64,000 nucleotides of DNA. Origin: Bacteroidota bacterium (GTDB lineage Bacteria; Bacteroidota; Bacteroidia; AKYH767-A; OLB10). The position numbers were made by a program, and so were the translations under genes. The first letter of the stretch is position 1, and each line of letters opens with the position of its first letter. The stretch is taken from assembly GCA_016709725.1 (NCBI GenBank), contig JADJMG010000013.1:1-64000 (forward strand), given 5' to 3'. Shown here piece after piece: positions 27,824 to 37,651 of the stretch. Below the pieces are notes generated by a model. The model saw nothing but the letters and a program-made list of their open reading frames with translations, had not been told where the DNA came from and searched no databases.

Positions 27824-29069
27824 TTATTTTTGTTGAGGAAAAGTGATTTTGATAACGGTTCCCTTTTCCAATTCACTTTTGAGTTCTAAACTTCCATTCA
27901 TGAGGTCAACGTAACTACCTACAATATGTAAACCTAATCCAGTTCCTTGAATATTAAACGCATTTTTAGCCCTAAAAAACGTTCGAATAAGTGCTTCTGG
28001 TCTTCCTTGCTAATTCCAATACCTTGATCTTTTACTTCGAACGAAACAGTTTGCTCAGTTACGATTGTGTTGACTTCAATTTTTTTATTTTCCGGACTAA
28101 ATTTAACCGCATTATTGATGAGGTTTATAAGGATGTTCTTAATTAATTTAATGTCTAAAAGCACATCCGAATTTCCTTGATGATGATAAACAATCTCTTG
28201 TCCAGCTTTCGCATTTAAATGCAAATCACTTACAATTTCCTTTACTAAATGGGGCAAATCAAATCTCCTAAATTCAGTATGTACCTTTCCTTCTTCCAAT
28301 TTGCTGAGTGATAAAAAGTCACTCAAGATGTCGTTCAAATTGTTTACGGCGGATTTAATTCTAGAAATATGTTTTTCTCTTGTGTCATTGTTATAGGTAT
28401 CTACATGTTCAGAAATTAAGCTCGCAGAGGATAGAATCGTAGTCAAAGGAGGTCTGAACTCATGCGAGGCCATCGAAATGAACCTTGATTTTAAATCATT
28501 AAGATCTTTTTCTTTCTCTAAAGCGAGTCTTAATTCGTTCTTCGACTTCTCCAATTCCCGAATGGCTTCTTGCAAAACCTTCGTACGATCAGAAACTTTT
28601 TTTCTCAACCCTTCGTTAGTGGTGATGAGAGCTGCCGCAACACGTTCAAGTTCTTGTTGCTTCTCATTTACAGTAACTTCAATATTTTTCCTGACTGTAA
28701 TGTCAATGATAAAAGCGACAACGAATTTTTGCCCTTTAATTTGTACTGGACTCAAACTTATTTCTACCGGAAATTGAGACCCATCTTTTCTTTCAGCAAA
28801 AGATCAATTCCTACACCCATTGGTCGGGCATTTAACTCTTTGTTGTAATTTTCACGATGTTTATGATGATGCCCTCGAACATTAGAGGGAACAATGTCTT
28901 CAATTTTCAATTGATGCAACTCCACATCGGTATGACCAAGCATCCTGGCAGCTGAACTATTCGCCATGCGAATTCTCCCTTCCATATCCGATACAATGAT
29001 TCCCTCCGTAGCATCCTTAAAGACGGTATCAATAATTTCACTCCGGTTAATATCATCCATAATCTCCAT
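27824..29069 (-). CDS. PAS-domain sensor histidine kinase (two frame breaks)
   Basis: A PAS domain (about residues 10-125; EGIIVSDMEGRIRMANSSAARMLG) is followed by a coiled coil, a HisKA dimerisation domain with the phospho-His in SMASHEFRPPLTTILSS, and an HATPase_c domain with NNAVKFSPENKKI, DQGIGISKED and GTGLGLHIV. One T is missing or extra at 28797-28801 (restoring DLFAERKDGSQFPVE) and one in the run 27974-27979 (restoring ERFFRAKNAF). The repaired protein is about 415 aa and ends 4 bp before the response regulator gene. No membrane segments are present, so it is a cytoplasmic sensor, possibly of redox state or a PAS ligand. Confidence 0.85.
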
Positions 29070-29134
29070 TTCTAGTCAACGCAATAAATGTAAATAATTT
29101 CATAGACATGGACGAAGATGGAACTATACCAAAA

Positions 29135-29332
29135 TCAGGCATCTCCTGTTTTAACTTTACTCGTATTGATTCCCAAAATGCTGTATAGTGGGCAAATGCC
29201 AACAATTCCAGTAATAAATGGGATCAGACCCAAGAGCGCCCAGGGACTATTATGATATACAAAAAACATGGCAATAGCCACTCCCAGAAACACTCTAATT
29301 ACGCGATCGTTAGAACTTTCATTTGTTTTCAT
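29135..29332 (-). CDS. DUF2892 (YgaP-like) inner membrane protein
   Basis: A 65-aa protein starts with a short polar N-terminus including NDRVIRVFLGVAIAMFF, followed by a second hydrophobic segment (WALLGLIPFITGIVGICPLYSILGI). The ICPLYSILGI ending is diagnostic of DUF2892, the membrane part of YgaP-like rhodanese proteins. It has no rhodanese domain here. A TGAT-N4-ATCA box at 29411-29422 lies 84 bp upstream, so it may belong to the same low-oxygen regulon as its neighbours. Confidence 0.85.
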   Translation of the reverse strand: MKTNESSNDRVIRVFLGVAIAMFFVYHNSPWALLGLIPFITGIVGICPLYSILGINTSKVKTGDA

Positions 29333-29410
29333 GATGTTGCAGTTTAAATTTGATTTTCAAAAATAAACGGCTTAATCGCATTCACTTCTATCAAAAATCA
29401 GCAATACAAA

Positions 29411-29422
29411 TGATCTTTATCA
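29411..29422. promoter_or_regulatory. FNR-like box upstream of the DUF2892 gene
   Basis: TGATCTTTATCA is a perfect TGAT-N4-ATCA palindrome lying between the end of the RNase gene and the DUF2892 gene. No convincing -7 box is found at the matching distance, so function is tentative. Confidence 0.35.
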
Positions 29423-29426
29423 GAAC

Positions 29427-30827
29427 TTATAAAGTAAAACTTTCATGCATCATGGGGATCACAATGTCTGCAAAACCCATCCCATGCAAATGCTTTTTAA
29501 AGGTCAATTGAGCATCTTTTTCTCCATGAACCAAAAATAATCGCTTCACTTTAGCCGCGTTTTGACACGACAAATAGTGCATGAGTTCCTTATAATCAGC
29601 ATGGGCACTATAGGATCCCATCACCTTAATACTGGCTCTTAAAGGTACCATCTTACCAAAAATTCGCACTTCCGATTCCCCTTGAATCATTCGATCGCCT
29701 AAGGAACCTGGAGGAACAAAACCTACAATTAAAACAGTATTTTTTGCATCACTAATATTATTTTTAAGGTGATGCTTTATCCTTCCTGCTTCCATCATTC
29801 CTGATGCAGATATTATAATACAAGGATTTTTATTTTCATTTAATTCTTTCGATAATTCCACATCTCGGATATAATGTAAGCTCTCAAACCCAAACGGATC
29901 ATCATCTTTCTTCATATACTCCACAATATCGGGATTGAATGAATCTTTATGTTTTCGCATGATGGCCGTAGCACTAATAGCAAGGGGAGAATCGACATAA
30001 ACCGGAATCTTTTCAAGTTGTCCTTTGTTGAATAAGCGATTGAGCGCATATACTATTTCTTGGGTTCGACCTAAACTAAAAGCAGGAATGATTAATTTCC
30101 CCTTATTTACAATACATGTTTGATGTACGACATTCAACAATTCGTGCTCCGTGTTTTCTACATCTTCATGAAGTCGATCGCCATAAGTCGATTCTGAAAT
30201 AATATAATCGGCTTGCGGAAATGGCTGCGGAGATTTTAAGATATAATCGTTGTATCTGCCGGTATCACCTGAAAAGAAAATTTTAATCGTTCCTTCTGGC
30301 TCATCAATTTCTAAGTTGACAGCAGTACTTCCTAAAATATGTCCGGCATCAGTGAAATGAAAACGAATATGTTTATCAATCGCGATTTTTTCATTCAAGG
30401 GCACTCTCACAAATAATTTCAATGCTTCAACCACATCTTCCAACTCATATAAAGGATCCAACTCCTTTTGTCCCTTTCGCACTCTTTTTTTATTTAAATA
30501 ATTCAGATCGCTTTCCTGAATATGCGCACTATCTTCAAGCATGATAGAGCATAAATCATAGGTAGCTTCCGTACAATAAATAGGGCCAGAAAAACCTTGT
30601 TTAACCAGATGTGGAATATTTCCAGAATGATCAATATGGGCATGAGACAAAATCATATAATCTACTTCCATGGGATTAAACCCAAAATGCCGATTCAAAT
30701 CCGCATTATCACCACCTCGATTCTGAAAAAGTCCGCAATCCAATAATATTTTTTTACCTCGGTCCGTCGTAATGAGGTGCTTGCTTCCTGTAACGGTTTG
30801 CGCGGCTCCATGAAATGTTATTTGCAT
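29427..30827 (-). CDS. Beta-CASP metallo-beta-lactamase-fold RNase
   Basis: The zinc site HAHIDHSGNIP is at about residue 62, further metal ligands follow in FTDAGHILGS and SGDTGRYN, and the beta-CASP/RMMBL region has ISASGMMEAGRIKHHLKNN, SYSAHADYKEL and LVHGEKDA. The 466-aa architecture matches Ysh1/CPSF-73-like bacterial and archaeal nucleases (COG1236), distinct from RNase J. In Bacteroidota such genes often sit among anaerobic or stress genes; here it is beside the DUF2892 gene, sensor kinase and Crp-type regulator. The RNA substrate is unknown. Confidence 0.88.
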   Translation of the reverse strand: MQITFHGAAQTVTGSKHLITTDRGKKILLDCGLFQNRGGDNADLNRHFGFNPMEVDYMILSHAHIDHSGNIPHLVKQGFSGPIYCTEATYDLCSIMLEDSAHIQESDLNYLNKKRVRKGQKELDPLYELEDVVEALKLFVRVPLNEKIAIDKHIRFHFTDAGHILGSTAVNLEIDEPEGTIKIFFSGDTGRYNDYILKSPQPFPQADYIISESTYGDRLHEDVENTEHELLNVVHQTCIVNKGKLIIPAFSLGRTQEIVYALNRLFNKGQLEKIPVYVDSPLAISATAIMRKHKDSFNPDIVEYMKKDDDPFGFESLHYIRDVELSKELNENKNPCIIISASGMMEAGRIKHHLKNNISDAKNTVLIVGFVPPGSLGDRMIQGESEVRIFGKMVPLRASIKVMGSYSAHADYKELMHYLSCQNAAKVKRLFLVHGEKDAQLTFKKHLHGMGFADIVIPMMHESFTL

Positions 30828-30884
30828 ATTAAATCTATTCTGCGTTTTTAATTTTATAAGTCTCTAAGCAATTATAAGGATTTT

Positions 30885-31018
30885 CTTTCTTAGGTCTTTG
30901 TGTCCTCCGCCACTTTAGCGAGAAATATTATTTCTTTGGACTTAGCGAGCCATTTTTCTTCTTTGCGCCTTAGCGCCTTTGCGAGAAAATTTAGCTATGC
31001 GCAGCCTTTTCGACAATT
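30885..31018. repeat. TTAGCGAGAAA-type degenerate intergenic repeat
   Basis: Units such as CACTTTAGCGAGAAATAT, TTTGCGCCTTAGCGCC and TTTGCGAGAAAATTTAG recur in this gap and again at 39600-39800. There is no reading frame of gene quality across it. Confidence 0.55.
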
Positions 31019-31094
31019 TACCTCTATGATGCATATTTTTGTAAATATAAGAAAAGTACTAAATTACAGCGTATTTTCGTTAGTGAATCAAACT

Positions 31095-31670
31095 ATGATT
31101 AAAATCAAATTATTTCTCATCACTTGCTTAACCATCCTGCTGGGGTTCCATCTCTTTGCCCAAGAGAATAATCGAGAAGTAGTGTGGAATCAAATTAACG
31201 GACTTACTACAGATGATTTCCAAAAAAATTTAGCCAATGTTCCACAAAAGCAAAAAGTAGGTCGCAATACCTATGCTCAGCTAGAAGGATATATTTATTG
31301 CGGAATTAAATTCTCCTATGAGCAACGAGGAAATAATTTGAAATACGAGATATATTCCTTCATGGAGCCATCGCAATCCTGGATCCGCGACAAGAATAAT
31401 GTAGGGACCTTAAAACATGAGCAAGCACATTTCAATATAGCAGAAATTTATTCTCGTAAACTCAAATACGATTTACGCAATGAATGGAACTTAAAGAAAG
31501 CAAAAAAGAAGTACAAGCAAATGTTTAAATCGCTCTTAAAAAAACAAGCCGCTTTCGACAAAGATCATCACGGTGAAGTAGGAGTAGAGCGCAAATGGGA
31601 AATATGGATTAGCGATCAATTGCGAGAGCTGAATCAGTATGCCGATAAGAGTATAAATTTGAGACGGTGA
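31095..31670 (+). CDS. Secreted DUF922-like putative metalloprotease
   Basis: ATG 31095 opens a signal peptide (MIKIKLFLITCLTILLGFHLFAQ), so I prefer it to the longer in-frame extension beginning at 30900, which runs through repeat DNA. The mature protein of about 170 aa has the zinc-binding helix LKHEQAHFNIAEIYSRKL (HExxH), characteristic of the DUF922 family of probable zincin proteases. After it come helical, Lys-rich segments (KKAKKKYKQMFKSLL). Substrate is unknown. The following gene converges immediately at 31671. Confidence 0.75.
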   Translation: MIKIKLFLITCLTILLGFHLFAQENNREVVWNQINGLTTDDFQKNLANVPQKQKVGRNTYAQLEGYIYCGIKFSYEQRGNNLKYEIYSFMEPSQSWIRDKNNVGTLKHEQAHFNIAEIYSRKLKYDLRNEWNLKKAKKKYKQMFKSLLKKQAAFDKDHHGEVGVERKWEIWISDQLRELNQYADKSINLRR

Positions 31671-32543
31671 TTAAAGTTTGACGAGCTTCCCAAAGGAACT
31701 CAATCCACTTTTGCCAATCATCTTGTAAACATAGATACCACTTTCAAAATTCTCAGTATTGATGGTCGTGGAATTGCTAAATGATTTTCGAAAAATTTCG
31801 TTTGAAATTCCATTATACATTATAATTTCTGTTTCTTCAGGATTGCTAGCCTCAATGGTTAATTCATCTACGAATGGGTTTGGATATACCATTTTTGATT
31901 CTTGCAAATTTTCGTTGATACCAACTGTTCCTAAACACCCTCCCCAAATTGGAATATTATTTTCACTGATGCAAATAGGCACCTCCCAAAAACCCAAACC
32001 TTGAATTAATGGAAATTGAATTCCTTGAGATCCGCCTATGCTTTCAACCTAATTTTCCCCTGAATTCAAGTAAAAGATTTTTCTCAAATCCCCATTGGTC
32101 AAGTTAATCGTACTAACGCTATCCACAATTAGCTGGGCACCCATCAAAGAGTTTAATGTATCGCCGGCCACTAAACTAAAATCATATATCAATTCTTCCG
32201 AATTAGTAGAATAATCATAAATAAAAACTTTTCTAGCAATGGTATCTTCCCGCATTGAACCACCAAAATTAGCCGGAGAGTTACCATCAACAGCAAATGG
32301 AGGACAATAAGGATTACCAATTAGAGCTATGATTGGATTATAATATATCTTTTGATATATAAATCCTGAAACAAGGGTGTCTCCTTGAAAAGAATATTGA
32401 TGACCATCTCTTAGATTGCAGATATATGCTCCATCACCATGCAAAATTTGCCACACCAAATTAGGCCTTATTAAAGGGTAATAGTTCTGTGCGAATGTTG
32501 CAGTAGAGGCAAATAAAATAATCAGAGTAAAGAGCTTTTTCAT
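31671..32543 (-). pseudogene. T9SS-exported protein interrupted by one in-frame amber codon
   Basis: The signal peptide (MKKLFTLIILFASTATFAQ) starts at 32543. The frame is open for 164 codons, meets TAG at 32049-32051, then stays open in the same frame to a T9SS type A domain (MVYPNPFVDELTIEA ... GIYVYKM ... GKLVKL) ending at 31671. The stop sits in GEN*VESIGGSQG; many related T9SS proteins have Trp at this spot in a W(I/V)E(G/S)IG motif, so TGG-to-TAG is the likely change. Unlike the homopolymer breaks elsewhere this is a substitution, so genuine loss of function is more plausible, although a base error remains possible. Confidence 0.65.
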
Positions 32544-32625
32544 TACAAATAGTTTTAAGCAGTTTTTCCACTTCTTAAAACAATATTACGAATAAAATTT
32601 AATAAAACGGAATGGAATTAAAATA

Positions 32626-33681
32626 TTACAAAAACACCTCCGTAGCCCCACTTCCATAACGCTCATAGGAGCCATCACTGAACTTTAAATTGGATTCGCG
32701 GAGGACACGGCGGATTTCGGTTTTGAGTCGGCCATTGCCTATGCCATGAATAAATACAATGCTTTTCTGTTGACGCAAATAACATTTGTCGAGCTCTTTC
32801 TTAAAATGCGCCAACTGTATTTGAATGATCTCAGCATTGCTTAACCCTTCAATGGAATGTGTGATCTCTTCAATGTGTAAATCAATCTCAAGCAACGATG
32901 GCGACAAACCATGTTTTCGCAGTAAATCATTGCCACCATGTTCCCGCTTGATGATTTTCTTTTCTTCTTTTAGGATGGGTGTTTGGCGATGCTCATTTTG
33001 GAGTTTCTCGAGTAATAAATCCATGTTTTCTTCCGACGATTCATCTTCATGAAATAAGACCATCGACTTCGCAAAGGAAAGTGGCGCAGTAAGATGTGGA
33101 AACTGCTGTGAAAGGTCGAGTAATGTTATTGAAAAGTTTAAACTGATTTTTCTTTTAGATGGACTTGCGATTGAAAAGAAATGCGTTCCTTCAAATTGCA
33201 AATCATCGAAATCAAACAACTTCTCCCGCTTTATTTCACAAAGATAAATGCATTCTTCATTTGCAATTCCTCCATAATGAATTCCAGTGAGCGTTTTATC
33301 TTTTCTAAAATGCAAACTATACGCAATTCCATTAGAAGTAGTGTTCACTAAATACAATTTTACCGGACCTGCACTAACTTGATTTTGGGTGGGAACAACG
33401 AGAAGGTAAAGCTGATTTTTGCATGCAAATAATGCAGGAAATTCCTTAAAATTTTCCCATACAGGTGTAGGTGCAACTGCAATAGGAGTAGGGGAGTGCG
33501 ATGCTTTTTGTTCAGAAGTCGAAAGTACCTTTACTAATTCCTTGGGTGTGGCTTCGATTGGAAAATCATTTTCAATGTCGACAATCACATTTCCATTTCC
33601 AAGAACTTTTGATACGGTCCCCTCTTGCTTCTCGTTGAGAAAGCGTACATAATCTCCTTCTTGAAACTGAGTTTCGCGCAT
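32626..33681 (-). CDS. DUF2027 and Smr domain protein
   Basis: The N-terminal SH3-like segment (EGDYVRFLNEKQEGTVSKV) and central beta region form DUF2027, which pairs with a C-terminal Smr nuclease-like domain (about residues 265-351; EIDLHIEEI, VFIHGIGNGRLKTEIRRVL). Smr domains are also found at the end of MutS2 and can nick DNA or RNA. The motif LDLH/IDLH and HGxGxG are both present, so the catalytic features are intact. The product of 351 aa is typical of Bacteroidota. It lies 34 bp downstream of hbd on the same strand and may be co-transcribed. Confidence 0.88.
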   Translation of the reverse strand: MRETQFQEGDYVRFLNEKQEGTVSKVLGNGNVIVDIENDFPIEATPKELVKVLSTSEQKASHSPTPIAVAPTPVWENFKEFPALFACKNQLYLLVVPTQNQVSAGPVKLYLVNTTSNGIAYSLHFRKDKTLTGIHYGGIANEECIYLCEIKREKLFDFDDLQFEGTHFFSIASPSKRKISLNFSITLLDLSQQFPHLTAPLSFAKSMVLFHEDESSEENMDLLLEKLQNEHRQTPILKEEKKIIKREHGGNDLLRKHGLSPSLLEIDLHIEEITHSIEGLSNAEIIQIQLAHFKKELDKCYLRQQKSIVFIHGIGNGRLKTEIRRVLRESNLKFSDGSYERYGSGATEVFL

Positions 33682-33714
33682 CGATATTTTTTAAATGATA
33701 AACGGTTAATCAAA

Positions 33715-34605
33715 TTATTTTTTGAAGTAATCGGCAACTACAATGTCTTTCGATCCTTTTGTATATTTATAAAATCCCTCTCCTGTTTTCACTCCTAAAT
33801 TTCGAGAGGTAACCATGTTCACTAACAACGGACATGGAGCATACTTTGGATTTCCAAACCCATCGTGTAATACTCTCAAAATACTCAAACAAGTATCTAA
33901 TCCAATGAAATCAGCCAACTGCAATGGTCCCATTGGATGTGCCATACCCAATTTCATGACTGTGTCAATTTCATCTACACCCGCAACACCTTCGTATAAA
34001 CTATAAATTGCTTCGTTAATCATGGGCATTAAAATCCGATTCGCAATGAATCCTGGATAATCGTTTACTTCTACAGGAGATTTTCCAAGCTTTTTTGAAA
34101 TTTCAAAAATTTCCTTGGTTACTTCAACACTGGTATTATAGCCACGTATCACTTCCACCAACTTCATTACCGGAACTGGATTCATAAAATGCATTCCAAT
34201 TACTTTGTCGCCTCGTTGTGTAACCGAAGCAATTTTGGTAATGGAGATGGAAGAAGTATTGGAGGCTAAAATACAAGCAGGTTTGCAAGCTGCATCTAAA
34301 TCTCCAAAAATTTTCAATTTCAAGTCAATGTTTTCAGTAGCAGCCTCGATTACTAAATCTGCGTTTTTCACAGCAGCTTTCATATCTGTATGCGTAGTGA
34401 TCCGTCCTAATGCAGCTGCCTTTTCAGTCTCTGTTAATACCCCCTTTCCAACTTGTCGATCGAGGTTTTTGCCAATGGTTTCCATGGCTTTGTCGAGCGC
34501 TGACTGTTGAATATCAATCAGTGAAACCGTGTATCCATTTTGCGCAAAAACATGTGCAATGCCATTGCCCATTTGACCTGATCCAATTACTGCTATCTCT
34601 TGCAT
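33715..34605 (-). CDS. hbd: 3-hydroxybutyryl-CoA dehydrogenase
   Basis: An NAD-binding Rossmann domain with IAVIGSGQMGNGIAHVFAQNGY is followed by the substrate region with catalytic His in GMHFMNPVPVMKLVE and VNDYPGFIANRILMPMINEA. The 3HCDH C-terminal domain ends FYKY. The enzyme interconverts acetoacetyl-CoA and 3-hydroxybutyryl-CoA in butyrate, fatty-acid or aromatic catabolism. ATG 34605 (MQEIAVIG) is chosen over 34626 because family members start directly before the Rossmann strand. There is no thiolase or crotonase nearby. Confidence 0.92.
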   Translation of the reverse strand: MQEIAVIGSGQMGNGIAHVFAQNGYTVSLIDIQQSALDKAMETIGKNLDRQVGKGVLTETEKAAALGRITTHTDMKAAVKNADLVIEAATENIDLKLKIFGDLDAACKPACILASNTSSISITKIASVTQRGDKVIGMHFMNPVPVMKLVEVIRGYNTSVEVTKEIFEISKKLGKSPVEVNDYPGFIANRILMPMINEAIYSLYEGVAGVDEIDTVMKLGMAHPMGPLQLADFIGLDTCLSILRVLHDGFGNPKYAPCPLLVNMVTSRNLGVKTGEGFYKYTKGSKDIVVADYFKK

Positions 34606-34689
34606 AATTCTATTAATTTGATGCAAAATTACCCAAATTATGTATGCAGATACATAATTTGCCCCTTGGGCTAACGAAAAACGAAGTTT

Positions 34690-34769
34690 TTGTCAGGGTA
34701 TTCTTGACAATTAATCGCTTTAAGCGAATAATTTTTCATTTAAACAATAGAACACTTCTATTGTTTAAA
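34690..34769. repeat. Three successive inverted repeats upstream of hbd
   Basis: The first is TTGTCA-N9-TGACAA (34690-34710), the second TCGCTT-T-AAGCGA (34715-34727), and the third a perfect 14-bp stem TTTAAACAATAGAA/TTCTATTGTTTAAA with loop CAC (34739-34769). They occupy the gap between the BNR protein's stop and the hbd start on the minus strand. The first resembles a Crp/Fnr-like operator; the last could end transcription of the BNR gene, although no T-run follows. Confidence 0.55.
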
Positions 34770-34864
34770 ATTGGATAAGTCTTTCAGCCGAGAAACCTGG
34801 AAAATCACTTGTCTTCCATCGTTACCTAATACACATTACGTAAAATAGGTAAAATAGATAAAAT

Positions 34865-37162
34865 TTAATTCTTTACAAATTTCCCATTCGCATAAATCCG
34901 TTGCTGCGCATTTTTCAATTGCAACAAATAAACTCCTACAGGCAATTGTTGAATATCAATATTCACTTTTTCCTGAGCAGATGACGGACATTTCATTTCA
35001 AAAACCAGTTGTCCTACTGAATTCGTAATTTGAATCGTTGATTTCTCATCACGAAGTACAGGAAGAATCACTGAAATGGATTCATGGGCTGGATTAGGAG
35101 AAATTTCTAAAGAAAGGAGCGGTGTAGACAATGAATTAAGTCCAGTACTCACTGGATGCAAGGGGCTTTCCCAAACACCTCTTCCATAGGTAGAGACTCT
35201 TAATACACTGCTAAAAGGACCATCATCATAAAACATGAAATCAGTGATGGACGCAACAGACGGCAACCCTTGCGAATAACTAATCCAATTAGACAACGAA
35301 TTATTCTTATACCAAATACCATACGAATTGCAAACATATACAGACTCATCGCTTGCATACGGATCACTAAAAATATTGATGATATTAATATTGGGTAAAT
35401 TCAATGTCACATTCGACCAAGTGCTTCCTTGATCACTTGAACGATAAACCTTCGATCCAGCCGTTACATAAATGATATTTGAATCATTGCTAATTCCACA
35501 AACATATCCACTTGGATTAAGTGTTGAAGGCAAGGTAGAACTTGTCCAGGTTGGAACACCGCTAGTGATATCTGTCGCTTTTCTAAAAATATTTGGCGAT
35601 GTCAAAACATAGGCTACATCGGCTGAATGAGGAGCAACTATCATGGATCGAATGGTAGCATTGAAACTACTTACTTGAGCCCAAAACGGAACTGGACTAC
35701 TTAAATCAAACGTTAAATACACATCTGAATTACCCATCAATCCTAGTTCTGCATCTAGAGGCGTAAAAGCCATTCGCGTACTGTTGCTCGAAGTAAAAGG
35801 AATCCCAAAAGAAACCTCATTTCCAACAATTACATTTCTACGTTTACCATTTTCATGATAATAAACCATGTTTGAATTGCTGTAATCAAAAGTCATTCTA
35901 CTTCCCCAATCACCACCGCGATTGGTTTTCCATTGTCCGTTGCTGATGTATAACTCACCATTGTCTTGCGTACCGATGCTCACCATATCTTTTCTCAATG
36001 GATTTAATGCCGCATGATAAATTTCAGTTGCGCCCAATCCATTGCTCCGAGGATTCCAATTTACACCCCCATTTAAGCTTCGCCAAATACCGCCATCATT
36101 GATATTATACAACTCGTTTGTGTTGTATGGACTCACGACTACTTGATGCATATCGGTGTGCAACACTTGCGACCAAATAGTAAGTTGAGTCCACGTTACT
36201 CCACCGTCAATTGATTTCCAAACAACATGGGCTACGACATAAACTATATTGGGGTTATTCGGATCTGCACCCATTCCAAAATTATAATTCCCTTGTCCAT
36301 TTCCGTTAACGTCATATCCAACTAAGCTTTGTGAAGGATTATGATAAACAGTAGTGAATGTATTTCCACCGTCATTAGATTTAAAAATAGTGCCTTCGTC
36401 TTTGATCATCCCTGCATAAACCAAATTTGTATCAGCCGCAGATGTAGCCAAACGCATTCCGCCAGCTTGTCCACCACCAGGCACTGCAATTCCATTGGTA
36501 ATGGTGCTCCAGGTTTCACCAAAATCCTCCGACTTCGTAAATTCTCCACCGTAGGTTACTCCATACAAGGTTCTAGATCCAGGAGATGGTTTGCTAGCTG
36601 CATCAGTAAATTGACCTGTAGATCTTTTTACCACCCACGTATTAGCGCCATCATATGTTTTCCAAATGCCTGCATTGGTAAAAGCCACAATGATATTATG
36701 ATCATTAGGATCCATGATTAAATCAATCGCCATACTACTACCCATATTAGTATTGGCCGGAGACCACGTTGCACCAGCGTCAATACTTTTGTAAACTCCT
36801 AAATCGGTTGAATAATAATTGGGATCGCCTGTACCTATATAAAGTATACTATCGTTCGTATGGTCAATGCAGATGGATGCACAAGCGGTTCGAGATAATT
36901 GATCGGTTCCGGTAATCTGCCATGAATTGGTAGCGTTATCGCTAATCCATAATCCACCTGAAGCACTTACCGCATAAATTTTTTGAGGATTGGTTGGATG
37001 GAATTTCATTTGACAAACTCGTCCAATGCCATTGATTTGTCCACTCACATTAACTGGAAATTGAATGGGACCCACCGGTTGCCAATTGGCAGCAGTTTGT
37101 CCTTGCAAATATCCTGAAGTCAATATGCAAATTGCTATGATGATAGATGATTTTAATTTCAT
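34865..37162 (-). CDS. T9SS-exported BNR/sortilin-like beta-propeller protein
   Basis: A signal peptide (SSIIIAICILTSGYLQGQ) precedes about 650 residues of BNR/Asp-box-like blades (SIDAGATWSPA, KSNDGGNTFTTV, KSIDGGVTWTQL, RSSDQGSTWSNV), as in sortilin or exo-sialidase propellers. A T9SS type A domain ends the protein (LEISPNPAHESISVILPV ... GVYLLQLKNAQQRIYANGKFVKN). No sialidase catalytic Arg triad or Asp/Tyr pattern was identified, so a binding or structural role is more likely than glycosidase. With 765 aa it is the largest secreted protein here. It is the sole gene of its unit. Confidence 0.85.
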   Translation of the reverse strand: MKLKSSIIIAICILTSGYLQGQTAANWQPVGPIQFPVNVSGQINGIGRVCQMKFHPTNPQKIYAVSASGGLWISDNATNSWQITGTDQLSRTACASICIDHTNDSILYIGTGDPNYYSTDLGVYKSIDAGATWSPANTNMGSSMAIDLIMDPNDHNIIVAFTNAGIWKTYDGANTWVVKRSTGQFTDAASKPSPGSRTLYGVTYGGEFTKSEDFGETWSTITNGIAVPGGGQAGGMRLATSAADTNLVYAGMIKDEGTIFKSNDGGNTFTTVYHNPSQSLVGYDVNGNGQGNYNFGMGADPNNPNIVYVVAHVVWKSIDGGVTWTQLTIWSQVLHTDMHQVVVSPYNTNELYNINDGGIWRSLNGGVNWNPRSNGLGATEIYHAALNPLRKDMVSIGTQDNGELYISNGQWKTNRGGDWGSRMTFDYSNSNMVYYHENGKRRNVIVGNEVSFGIPFTSSNSTRMAFTPLDAELGLMGNSDVYLTFDLSSPVPFWAQVSSFNATIRSMIVAPHSADVAYVLTSPNIFRKATDITSGVPTWTSSTLPSTLNPSGYVCGISNDSNIIYVTAGSKVYRSSDQGSTWSNVTLNLPNINIINIFSDPYASDESVYVCNSYGIWYKNNSLSNWISYSQGLPSVASITDFMFYDDGPFSSVLRVSTYGRGVWESPLHPVSTGLNSLSTPLLSLEISPNPAHESISVILPVLRDEKSTIQITNSVGQLVFEMKCPSSAQEKVNIDIQQLPVGVYLLQLKNAQQRIYANGKFVKN

Positions 37163-37186
37163 TTGTCTTGCTGTTTCTGCGTAATT

Positions 37187-37618
37187 TTAACGACCTATTG
37201 ATTCTAAGATTTTTCTTCTCTCACTCGGAAAAAGAATACTACCATCTTCCTGCACCCAAGGCTCCGTCAAAAGCTTCCAATGCTTATACTTCTTTACAGC
37301 AAATGCTAATTCTGTTTCATCCATCGTTCTACTTCTACTAAATAATCTTTTCAGCCAACTTTCCTTCGACTTTTTCTCTTCCTCATTGGCAGATCTCATC
37401 CCAATAATTTCATCTTCCTCATGGGGAAGCTCATGCTTGGTAAAATAAAGGTCAAAAGCTTTTTGAATCTCATTGTAATTGGACAATGAATCCTCCATCA
37501 TCTCGATCCACATTGGATTTTTGGAATAAACTCTATCAGAATACGTTTTCTGAGCTTGAACGTGCTTTCCCAACCCACATAGTAGGACCGTAAGCAACAA
37601 TAAATTTCTTAGTGACAT
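37187..37618 (-). CDS. Conserved secreted hypothetical protein
   Basis: ATG 37618 gives a signal peptide (MSLRNLLLLTVLLCGLGKHVQA) and a mature helical protein of about 120 aa with NPMWIEMMEDSLSNYNEIQKAFDLYF and YKHWKLLTEPWVQEDGSILFPSERRKIL. An ATG at 37642 is in frame but adds residues before the signal core. I do not recognise a named family. The WVQEDGSILFPSERRKIL ending looks conserved-protein-like. It follows the subunit III-like gene on the same strand by about 30 bp. Confidence 0.65.
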   Translation of the reverse strand: MSLRNLLLLTVLLCGLGKHVQAQKTYSDRVYSKNPMWIEMMEDSLSNYNEIQKAFDLYFTKHELPHEEDEIIGMRSANEEEKKSKESWLKRLFSRSRTMDETELAFAVKKYKHWKLLTEPWVQEDGSILFPSERRKILESIGR

Positions 37619-37651
37619 AATAGGCAAATATACGAAAGGCAAAGGTGAATA

